Source of the DNA: Neorhizobium sp. UBA7851
Lineage (GTDB): Bacteria; Pseudomonadota; Alphaproteobacteria; Rhizobiales; Rhizobiaceae
Direction of reading: 5' to 3'
Assembly (NCBI GenBank): GCA_002500765.1
Contig: DLSX01000040.1
Location: 1-10,104, forward strand
Length of the DNA stretch: 10,104 nt
Position numbers and translations under genes: made by a program. Every line of letters begins with the position of its first letter. Positions within the stretch are counted from its first letter, which is position 1. Positions 1-5,729 of the stretch are shown piece by piece. The notes beneath the pieces were generated by a model, which was not told the DNA's origin, made no database searches, and saw only the letters and a list, made by a program, of their open reading frames with translations.

Positions 1-112
1 AGGGCTGCCGTCGGTGGCTGTGGCCCGGAAAAATGCGGCGGCGCCTCGGTCACGCGCGGGCCGCTCGGCAACACCCGGATACGTCACGGTTCCTTCGACC
101 GGCCGTGATGAG

Positions 113-146
113 GATAGCCCGGCTGCCGAACACCGGCCGGGCTATC
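113..146 (-). terminator. Long hairpin just after the last gene of the ABC operon
   Basis: Positions 113-123 and 136-146 form an 11-bp stem (arm GATAGCCCGGC) with a loop of about 12 bases. It begins six bases beyond the stop codon of the small gene ending at 152. No T-run follows on the minus strand; on the plus-strand side the flank is mildly T-rich (CTTATT). It probably ends or stabilises the minus-strand transcript and could also serve a plus-strand gene entering from the left. The stem is seen directly; the terminator role is inferred. Confidence 0.45.
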
Positions 147-151
147 TGATC

Positions 152-478
152 TTATTGTGTAAGCGCGAGATCGAAGACGTGATGATGGATATGGCCATCG
201 AACATTTCCAGCAGCCCCTTGGTCATCTCCCGGCTTTCGTAACGGACCGGGGATTCCAAGGCTGCGGCAAGCGCTTCGCGGCTGTCATAGGCGGTCCACA
301 GCACCATCGGGAAGGGCGGAGCGCCCTCGTCCCGTTCAACGGCGTAAAGAACCTTGACCTCGCGAATGCCCGGAAAAGCCAGCCACATCGGCATCAGCTT
401 TTCCGCGACGTAAGTCTTGAAGGCGTCTTCCTTGCCGGCATGGATCGAGCCTTCGAAAAAGGCCTGACGAATGATCAT
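152..478 (-). CDS. Small dimeric alpha/beta-barrel (EthD/ABM-like) protein
   Basis: Encodes 108 residues with no signal peptide or membrane segment, so probably cytoplasmic. The pattern of an opening beta strand (MIIRQAFFEG), an amphipathic helix (about 15-33), a strand (39-49), a strand rich in aromatics (56-64) and a helix (66-75) suits one ferredoxin-like half of a dimeric alpha/beta barrel, the fold of EthD-like proteins and antibiotic-biosynthesis-type monooxygenases. Those proteins work as homodimers on small organic substrates, often without a cofactor. The C-terminal part has a histidine cluster (GHIHHH, 95-100). Start: ATG with GAGGG nine bases upstream; that SD overlaps the TGA of the dehydrogenase gene 12 bases away, so the two are co-transcribed and probably translationally coupled. 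It is the last gene of the ABC operon. Family assignment is by appearance only; the reaction is unknown. Confidence 0.8.
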   Translation of the reverse strand: MIIRQAFFEGSIHAGKEDAFKTYVAEKLMPMWLAFPGIREVKVLYAVERDEGAPPFPMVLWTAYDSREALAAALESPVRYESREMTKGLLEMFDGHIHHHVFDLALTQ

Positions 479-490
479 GATCCGATGCCC

Positions 491-1426
491 TCAGTTGACC
501 GTGGTCGGCGGCTTTTCGCCGGCGAAATAGGCGGCGAGGTTTTTTAGAACCATGTCGCCCATGCCGAGACGCGTCTCGACCGTGGCACTGCCCACATGCG
601 GCAGAAGCACGGTGTTCGGGACAGTAAAGAATTCCTCGCGGATATTAGGCTCGTTGACGAAGACGTCGAGACCGGCGCCGGCGATCGTGCCGGCGGTCAG
701 CGCGGCGAGCAGCGCATCTTCATCGACAACCGTGCCGCGGGCGATATTGATGAGATAACCCTTGGGGCCGAGCGCTTCGAGCATTTCGGCGTTGACGATA
801 TTATGCGTTTCGGCATTCGCAGAGATCACCACGCACAGAACATCACTGTCTTTCGCCAGCTCGATCGGTGTTGCGCAAGCCTTCCAGCTCGTGTCCTTGA
901 CCGGCGAGCGGTTCCAGTAACGAACATCCATGCCGAAGGCTTCCGCCTTGCGGCCGACGGCCTTGCCGATCTGGCCGAGGCCGAGAATGCCCAGCCGCTT
1001 GCCCTTGGGGCTGGTGGCCAGCGGGAAACCGCCCTTCTTCCAGTTGCCGCTACGGACATAGGTGTCACCGGCGACGACCTGGCGAAGAACGGCGAGCATC
1101 AGGGCGATACCGACATCGGCGACATCGTCGGTCAGGACGCCGAGCGTGGTGGCGACATCGATATTGCGTTCGCGGGCGAATTTCAGATCGATCCTGTCGG
1201 TGCCGACGCCATTCACCGCAACGACGCCGAGGTTCGGCAGCTTCTCGATCCACTCGTTGGAAATGCCGCCGCCGCCGCCGGTCGCAGCCGCGCGGATGCG
1301 CGGCAGGGCTTCTTCGATCATCTGTTTCTGGCTTGCGTCATAGGCGCGATGCACGGTGTAGAGCGCATCGAGCTGTTCCTCGATCGGCTTCATCATCGGT
1401 TCGAGAAGCAGGAGGTCCGGTTTCAT
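491..1426 (-). CDS. D-2-hydroxyacid dehydrogenase (glyoxylate/hydroxypyruvate reductase type)
   Basis: Encodes 311 residues, the usual length for the family. It should interconvert a 2-oxo acid and its D-2-hydroxy acid in the cytoplasm. Visible features: nucleotide-binding GLGQIG (Gly149, 151, 154), and Asn172-Arg173-Ser174 at the end of the second Rossmann strand in place of an acidic residue, which favours NADP(H). The catalytic set is complete: Arg230 (ARGTVVDE), Glu259 (NEP) and His277 (LPHVGSAT). The substrate loop NGVGTDRID is present. An in-frame TTG lies two codons upstream (1432), but AAGGA sits eight bases before ATG 1426 and only about two before the TTG, so the ATG is chosen. It follows the ATPase gene by 25 bases and belongs to the same operon, suggesting it acts on the imported compound or a breakdown product. 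Exact substrate cannot be read from sequence. Confidence 0.92.
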   Translation of the reverse strand: MKPDLLLLEPMMKPIEEQLDALYTVHRAYDASQKQMIEEALPRIRAAATGGGGGISNEWIEKLPNLGVVAVNGVGTDRIDLKFARERNIDVATTLGVLTDDVADVGIALMLAVLRQVVAGDTYVRSGNWKKGGFPLATSPKGKRLGILGLGQIGKAVGRKAEAFGMDVRYWNRSPVKDTSWKACATPIELAKDSDVLCVVISANAETHNIVNAEMLEALGPKGYLINIARGTVVDEDALLAALTAGTIAGAGLDVFVNEPNIREEFFTVPNTVLLPHVGSATVETRLGMGDMVLKNLAAYFAGEKPPTTVN

Positions 1427-1451
1427 CTGCAATATCCTTGTAATGCGTGGA

Positions 1452-2231
1452 TCAGGAGATCTGGCCGAGGAAGTTCTTCAGACGCTCGTTCTTCGGATTG
1501 TCGAAGAACGTATCCGGCGGCCCCATTTCCAAAATCTCACCGCGATCCATGAAGATCACCCGATCGGCCACCTGACGCGCGAATCCCATCTCGTGGGTTA
1601 CGCAGAGCATGGTCATGCCTTCCTTGGCAAGGTCGATCATAGTGTCCAGCACTTCCTTGACCATTTCCGGGTCGAGCGCGGATGTCGGCTCATCGAACAG
1701 CATGATCTTGGGGTTCATGCAGAGCGCGCGGGCGATCGCCACACGCTGCTGCTGGCCACCCGAAAGCTGCGCCGGATATTTCTCGGCCTGTTCGGGAATA
1801 CGGACGCGCTCCAGGAAACGACGCGCGGTCTTATCAGCCTCGGCCTTGGAAATGCCGCGCACCTTCATCGGGGCGAGCGTGCAGTTTTCAAGCACCGTCA
1901 TGTGCGGGAAGAGGTTGAAGCTCTGGAACACCATGCCGGTTTCCTGGCGCACCAGATCGACATTCTTGCCGCCGGCAGTCAGGTCGTGACCATCGACAAC
2001 GATGCGGCCCTGCTGGATCACTTCCAGCTGGTTGATGCAGCGGATGAGCGTCGATTTGCCCGAACCGGATGGACCACAGATGACGATACGCTCGCCGCGG
2101 GTCACTTCGAGATTAACGTTATTGAGGGCGTGGAAGGCGCCATACCACTTGTTGACACCTTCCATATGCACGGCCAGATCGGAAGTCCCGCGCACGGCCG
2201 CCGCGTTTGCGTTCGCTTTTGCCTCGGTCAT
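1452..2231 (-). CDS. ABC transporter ATPase, polar amino acid (PAAT) family
   Basis: Encodes 259 residues, typical of GlnQ/HisP-type ATPases, which drive import from the cytoplasmic face of the inner membrane. Walker A GPSGSGKST (53-61), Q-loop Gln103 in VFQSFNLFPH, signature LSGGQ (156-160), Walker B IMLFDEPTSALD (176-187, catalytic Glu181) and switch His213 are all intact. FNLFPH(M)TVLEN and the LSGGQQQRVAIARAL stretch are typical of amino acid importers. The first 20 or so residues are an unconserved Ala/Asn-rich leader. Start: ATG preceded by AAAGGAG at a suitable distance. It lies 24 bases after the binding-protein gene and is the only ATPase in this cluster, so it should serve the two permeases upstream. 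Confidence 0.95.
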   Translation of the reverse strand: MTEAKANANAAAVRGTSDLAVHMEGVNKWYGAFHALNNVNLEVTRGERIVICGPSGSGKSTLIRCINQLEVIQQGRIVVDGHDLTAGGKNVDLVRQETGMVFQSFNLFPHMTVLENCTLAPMKVRGISKAEADKTARRFLERVRIPEQAEKYPAQLSGGQQQRVAIARALCMNPKIMLFDEPTSALDPEMVKEVLDTMIDLAKEGMTMLCVTHEMGFARQVADRVIFMDRGEILEMGPPDTFFDNPKNERLKNFLGQIS

Positions 2232-2255
2232 GCGAGGAACTCCTTTACGTCTGGC

Positions 2256-3059
2256 TTACTTCTTGGCTTCCGATACGAATTCCGGCAGCGCCGAACCGAG
2301 CCACTTTTCGTGGATCTTGTTGAGTTCGCCGTCAGCCTTGGCCTTTTCGACGAAGGCGTTGACGGCGGTCAGCAGTTCGGCGGAACCCTTGCGCACGGCG
2401 ATGCCCTGAACCTGCTGGCTCAGTTGCAGTTTCTGGTCGAAACGGCCCGGAGCGGCCTGCTCGATCTGGGTCGCGACGACGTTGGAGACGCCGATCAGCT
2501 CGACCTGACCAGAGAGCAGTGCCTGAACGGCGCTGGCATCGTCATCGAAACGCTGGATCTTGGCATCCTTCGGAGCCACCTTGGTGACGGCCGTATCCTG
2601 GGTCGAGGCGCGGGCGACGCCGATCGTCTTGCCTGACAGGTCTTCCGGCTTGGAGACGGCCGTATCGGATGCGCCGAAGACGCCGATCGAAATGCCGGCA
2701 TAGGGCTGCGAGAAGTCGACGTTCTTGGCGCGCTCTTCGGTAATGCCGAGCGAGGCGACGAGCAGGTCGACCTGGTTGCTCTGCAGGTAAGGAATGCGGT
2801 TCGGGCCGGTGACCGGAACGATCTGGACCTTTACACCCCATTCCGTGCCGAGCAGCTTGGCCACATCGGCGTCATAGCCGTCCGGCTCGTTCGACGTATT
2901 CATGATACCAAATGGCGGGAAATCCACCATCATGCCGATCTTGATCGTACCGGCCTGCTTGATGCTCTCTACCGTCTGCGCGGAAGCGAGCGGGGCGGAT
3001 GCGCCGATCAGAAGTGCCGCACCGATGCCGGCCATTGCCATGCGTCTCGAAATATTCAT
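2256..3059 (-). CDS. Periplasmic solute-binding protein of a PAAT-type ABC importer
   Basis: Encodes 267 residues with a clear Sec signal peptide: MNISRR, a hydrophobic core, then a likely cut after Ala27 (PLASA|Q). The mature part is a family-3 bilobed binding protein: FPPFGIM near 47-53, GYDADVAKLL (61-70), SLGITEER (103-110) and VDFSQPY (114-120). Arg110, which in HisJ/LAO proteins binds the ligand alpha-carboxylate, is present, as is the Ser-Thr-Gln turn (152-154). Where those proteins have an Asp that binds the alpha-amino group (QDE motif), this one reads VSN, with Ser192. The ligand may therefore not be a standard alpha-amino acid. Start: ATG 3059 with AAGGG seven bases upstream; the frame stays open upstream to 3176, but that would overlap the permease and bury the signal peptide. 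It sits between permease and ATPase genes in one operon. Confidence 0.93.
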   Translation of the reverse strand: MNISRRMAMAGIGAALLIGASAPLASAQTVESIKQAGTIKIGMMVDFPPFGIMNTSNEPDGYDADVAKLLGTEWGVKVQIVPVTGPNRIPYLQSNQVDLLVASLGITEERAKNVDFSQPYAGISIGVFGASDTAVSKPEDLSGKTIGVARASTQDTAVTKVAPKDAKIQRFDDDASAVQALLSGQVELIGVSNVVATQIEQAAPGRFDQKLQLSQQVQGIAVRKGSAELLTAVNAFVEKAKADGELNKIHEKWLGSALPEFVSEAKK

Positions 3060-3109
3060 GTTCCTACCCTTTCTTGTCCACCGGCTTCCTCCCGCCGGCA
3101 AAGGACCGG

Positions 3110-3769
3110 TCAACGCGTTGTCGACCGGGAAAACTTCACTTCCATGCGACGTGCGAGCAGCGACAGCGGCCAGCACAGGACGAAATAGACTGCAGCCACG
3201 GTGCCGAACACCATGAAGGGGCTGAATGTCGCATTGTTGATGATCTGACCCTGACGGGTGAGTTCGGTAAAGCCGATGATGGCTGCGAGCGACGTGCCCT
3301 TGATCAGCTGCACCAGGAAACCGACGGTCGGCGCAACCGCGATACGGCTTGCCTGCGGCAGGATGATGTAGCGCATCCGGTTGATGTAGCGCAGGCCCAG
3401 TGCCGTGGCCGCCTCACGCTGGCCGGGCGGGATCGCCTCGATGCAGCCGCGCCAGATCTCACCCAGGAACGCACTGGCATGCAGCGTCAGTGCAACGGCT
3501 GCCGCGATCCACGGATTGATGGCAAAGCCCAGGATGTTCATGCCGAAGAACACCAGGAAGAGCTGCATCAGAAGCGGCGTGCCCTGGAAGACGCGGATGA
3601 AACCGGTGGCCAGCAGCCTCGGCCATTTCGCATCGGACACGCGGGCAAGCGCGATCAAAAGCCCACCGACACCGCCGCCGGCAAAGGCGATTGCGGAAAG
3701 CGCAATCGTCCACTGCGCCGCCATGACGATGATCCAGAATTCGTTTATGCCAAAAGGTCTGATAAGCAT
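3110..3769 (-). CDS. PAAT-family ABC permease (HisM/GlnP type), second of the pair
   Basis: Encodes 219 residues, a normal length for one half of a heterodimeric inner-membrane channel. Several hydrophobic segments are visible (about 12-43, 58-80, 85-103, 145-168, 186-206). The PAAT signature RVFQGTPLLMQL (59-70) and the cytoplasmic EAA loop (EAATALGLRYINRMRYIILP, 119-138; the Glu, Gly125 and Pro138 that meet the ATPase are present) place it firmly. Start: ATG with GGGGGAGG seven bases before it. The gap to the upstream permease gene is only 15 bases, with the SD overlapping near its stop. Substrate specificity is set mainly by the binding protein. Confidence 0.94.
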   Translation of the reverse strand: MLIRPFGINEFWIIVMAAQWTIALSAIAFAGGGVGGLLIALARVSDAKWPRLLATGFIRVFQGTPLLMQLFLVFFGMNILGFAINPWIAAAVALTLHASAFLGEIWRGCIEAIPPGQREAATALGLRYINRMRYIILPQASRIAVAPTVGFLVQLIKGTSLAAIIGFTELTRQGQIINNATFSPFMVFGTVAAVYFVLCWPLSLLARRMEVKFSRSTTR

Positions 3770-3784
3770 GGTTCAGCCTCCCCC

Positions 3785-4453
3785 TCAGCGGTTCAACGGA
3801 TATCGGAAGGCGGCCTTCTCGATCATAGAGAAGATCGCGGAGAACCCGATCGACATGATGAGATACATGGCCGTGATGACGATATAGACCTCGAAGCTGG
3901 CAAAGGTCGCGGACTGCAGGTCGTTGCCGGCAGCCGCCAGATCGTCGGCCGAGATCGCCGAAACGACGCTGGAGGTCAGCATCAGATAGATGAACTGGCT
4001 GGTCAGCGCCGGATAGACGGTCCTGAGCGCCGGCTTCATGATGATGTAGCGGAAGATCTGCAGCTTGGAGAGGCCGAGCGCGGTGCCGGCCTCGACCTGG
4101 CCCTTCTGGATCGACTCGATGCCGGCGCGGATGATTTCCGTGCCGTAGGCGCCGAAATTGACGGCCAGAGCAACCAGTGCGGCGCTATTGGGCGAAAGCC
4201 GGATGCCGAGCGCCGGCAGGCCGAAGAAGATGAAGAAGATCTGCACCAGGAAAGGCGTGTTGCGGATGATCTCGATATAGGCATCGATCACCCAGCGCAG
4301 CGGCGCAACCCGAGAGGTCTTGCCGGCGGCACAGAGGATCGACAGGATCAGGCCGATCACCATCGCCGCGCAGGACAGCTGTACCGTTACCCAGGCGCCG
4401 AACAGGAGCTTGTCAAAACCTGCCAATACAGGCTCGAAATTGAAATTGTACAA
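3785..4453 (-). CDS. PAAT-family ABC permease, first gene of the operon, probable TTG start
   Basis: Encodes 222 residues from TTG 4453; an in-frame ATG at 4486 would add 11 residues. TTG is preferred because GGAGG lies five bases before it, the protein then begins (M)YNFNFEPVLAGFDKLL like many family members, and the ATG has no Shine-Dalgarno sequence and lies almost on top of the operator palindrome. Hydrophobic segments occur at about 16-43, 66-84, 88-107, 145-166 and 190-212. The motif EIIRNTPFLVQIFFIFFG (61-78) and the EAA loop (EAGTALGLSKLQIFRYIIMKP, from Glu121 to Pro141) define it as a PAAT permease, pairing with the 219-residue permease downstream. It is the promoter-proximal gene of the operon and starts about 50 bases past the LacI-type regulator gene. 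Confidence 0.9.
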   Translation of the reverse strand: MYNFNFEPVLAGFDKLLFGAWVTVQLSCAAMVIGLILSILCAAGKTSRVAPLRWVIDAYIEIIRNTPFLVQIFFIFFGLPALGIRLSPNSAALVALAVNFGAYGTEIIRAGIESIQKGQVEAGTALGLSKLQIFRYIIMKPALRTVYPALTSQFIYLMLTSSVVSAISADDLAAAGNDLQSATFASFEVYIVITAMYLIMSIGFSAIFSMIEKAAFRYPLNR

Positions 4454-4494
4454 GGGCTCCTCCGCGCTCGCAGGCCGCACCTCCATGCGACTAT

Positions 4495-4508
4495 TTAGAT
4501 CGATCTAA
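4495..4508. promoter_or_regulatory. Candidate operator: 14-bp CpG-centred palindrome
   Basis: TTAGATCGATCTAA is a perfect palindrome with a central CG, the form typical of LacI-family operators. It spans the stop codon of the LacI-family gene and the start of the leader of the permease operon, and it covers the predicted -10 element. The adjacent regulator keeps the hinge-helix leucine (Leu65) that in this family intercalates at a central CpG step. Palindrome and position are seen directly; binding by the neighbouring regulator is inferred. Confidence 0.6.
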
Positions 4509-4530
4509 TTGCCTTGCCGCAAGACGTCAA
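4503..4530 (-). promoter_or_regulatory. Candidate sigma70-type promoter of the ABC operon
   Basis: On the minus strand TTGACG (4530-4525) is followed after 16 bases by TTAGAT (4508-4503), or after 17 by TAGATC. The -35 lies inside the last codons of the LacI-family gene and the -10 lies inside the palindrome at 4495-4508. Transcription would begin near 4496, leaving a leader of about 40 bases before TTG 4453. A repressor bound to the palindrome would block RNA polymerase. Confidence 0.5.
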
Positions 4531-5587
4531 CCCGCATTTTCTGTTCGTCCCCCGTCTGCACCTGCCGATAGGCACTGGATTGACGAATATGCAGCCGCGG
4601 CGCATTCACAAGTTTGCGAGGGGCCAGATCCGGCTTCTCCAGACGGTCCAGAAGCAGCCTTGCTGCCCCCTCTCCTATTGCTTCGGGAAATGTGGCAACG
4701 GATGTGAGACGCGGACGCATTGCTTCGGCATCGGCGACATCGTCGAAGCCGACCAAGGAGAAATCGCGGCCGATCGTTATGCCAAGATCGTACAGGCCGG
4801 CGGAAAGCCCCAGAGCGACGACATCGTTGAAGCAGACCACGGCACTTGACCGGCGGGGACCGGAGACGAACAGCGGGGCCGCCTCCGCAACTGCCGCAAT
4901 CTGGGTCGGGACGCGGATAATGTTGCCGGGATCCAGCCCCCGCGCGCTCATTGCCTCGCGAAAACCGTCGACCCGCTCCTGATAGGCCGAGTGAACCGGC
5001 CCATGCAGGGCAAAGGCGATATCACGATGTCCCAACCCCGCCAGATGGTCGACCGCCTGGCGCATCCCGAATGCATAATCGACGCCGGCATAATCGCAGT
5101 CGTCCGAAACGCGGCGCAGCACCTGGACAAGCGGCAGGTCCCATTCCACCATCCGCTCAACCAGCGACATCCCCGTTTCTGCCGCGGGACACAGAATGAC
5201 GCCGTCGACGCCATGTTCCCGCATACGCGTGAGCAACGTCTCCTGACGGGCGACGAGATCGCCGCTATTGACCAGGATCACCACCATTCCGGCTGCATCG
5301 ATGATCCGATCGATGCCGGCCAGCAATTCGGTGAAGAACGGATTGATGAGATTGGGTATCACCACGCCGATCGTCAGGCTTCTATCGGCCCGCAGCCGTG
5401 CAGCGCCCATATTGTAGACGTAGCCGAGTTCCTGCATCGCCGCTTCGACCTTGGTACGGGTCTCGCTGCTGACCAGCGGGCTCTTGCGGATGACGAGCGA
5501 CGCCGTGGCGCGCGATACGCTTGCATGGCGGGCGACATCAAGCAGCGTGACGCGGTTTTTCTTTCGGCTTTCGGAAAAGTTAGGCAT
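4505..5587 (-). CDS. LacI-family transcriptional regulator
   Basis: Encodes 360 residues. N-terminal helix-turn-helix (about 12-34: VTLLDVARHASVSRATASLV), hinge helix AARLRADRS with Leu65, then a periplasmic-binding-protein-like effector domain opening with LTIGVVIPNLINPFF (71-85). VDGVILCP, GLGHRDIAF, ERVDGF, CFNDVVALG and LVGFDDV are standard landmarks of that domain. Such regulators bind palindromic operators as dimers and respond to small ligands, most often sugars or their derivatives. Start: ATG with GGGAGG seven bases upstream. The gene lies directly before the ABC operon in the same direction, with its 3' end inside the operon's promoter, so it is the obvious candidate for the local regulator. 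The residues after about 340 (DEQKMRVDVLRQGN) look like an unstructured tail. The effector is unknown; a LacI-type regulator over a PAAT importer is not the usual pairing. Confidence 0.95.
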   Translation of the reverse strand: MPNFSESRKKNRVTLLDVARHASVSRATASLVIRKSPLVSSETRTKVEAAMQELGYVYNMGAARLRADRSLTIGVVIPNLINPFFTELLAGIDRIIDAAGMVVILVNSGDLVARQETLLTRMREHGVDGVILCPAAETGMSLVERMVEWDLPLVQVLRRVSDDCDYAGVDYAFGMRQAVDHLAGLGHRDIAFALHGPVHSAYQERVDGFREAMSARGLDPGNIIRVPTQIAAVAEAAPLFVSGPRRSSAVVCFNDVVALGLSAGLYDLGITIGRDFSLVGFDDVADAEAMRPRLTSVATFPEAIGEGAARLLLDRLEKPDLAPRKLVNAPRLHIRQSSAYRQVQTGDEQKMRVDVLRQGN

Positions 5588-5625
5588 GCGTCGTCCTCCC
5601 GAGCCGAAGCAGTATTGCGCCTATA

Positions 5626-5654
5626 GATTGACCGTCATCTGACGTTGGTCAATC
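5626..5654. promoter_or_regulatory. Inverted repeat upstream of the LacI-family gene
   Basis: Perfect 8-base arms GATTGACC (5626-5633) and GGTCAATC (5647-5654) enclose 13 bases, and a second dyad, CGTCA-TC-TGACG (5633-5644), lies inside with a slightly shifted centre. On the minus strand the outer arm supplies a -35-like TTGACC, but no convincing -10 follows at the right distance. It lies about 40-65 bases before the regulator's start codon, so it is a plausible site of control of that gene. It does not resemble the palindrome at 4495-4508, so the same protein need not bind both. Confidence 0.4.
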
Positions 5655-5704
5655 CTTTGGCGAGCAGGAAAATCGATTGCCGACAGCTTATGGTGGAAAT
5701 GCGC

Positions 5705-5729
5705 CGCTCGAGCGTCTAGCGCTCGAGCG
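5705..5729. repeat. Twin CGCTCGAGCG palindromes forming a hairpin around the modC stop
   Basis: Two identical 10-base palindromes (5705-5714 and 5720-5729) are separated by TCTAG, whose CTA is the minus-strand TAG stop codon of modC. They can pair as a 10-bp stem with a 5-base loop. Only a short T-stretch (ATTTCC) follows on the minus strand, so it could be a weak terminator or an RNA-stabilising hairpin at the end of the mod operon. Confidence 0.4.

Noticed and set aside
1..108. Plus-strand frame open from the window edge to a TGA at 106-108, just before the hairpin at 113-146
   Set aside because: It could be the tail of a convergent gene, but the 35 residues are low-complexity Gly/Arg-rich and match nothing I recognise. 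Too short to call without the upstream sequence.
3081..3098. CCGGC/GCCGG stem between the permease and binding-protein genes as an attenuator
   Set aside because: Five base pairs with an 8-base loop and no T-run; common by chance in this GC-rich sequence.
3060..3176. N-terminal extension of the binding-protein frame up to 3176
   Set aside because: It would overlap the permease gene by over 60 bases and place 39 residues before a clean signal peptide; ATG 3059 has its own SD.
2999..4498. Very long open frame on the plus strand opposite the two permeases, and a similar one at 1443-2636 opposite the ATPase and binding-protein genes
   Set aside because: Both are antisense to genes with full family motifs. 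Their translations are rich in Arg, His, Asp and Gln with no recognisable domain, typical of the mirror of GC-rich coding DNA.
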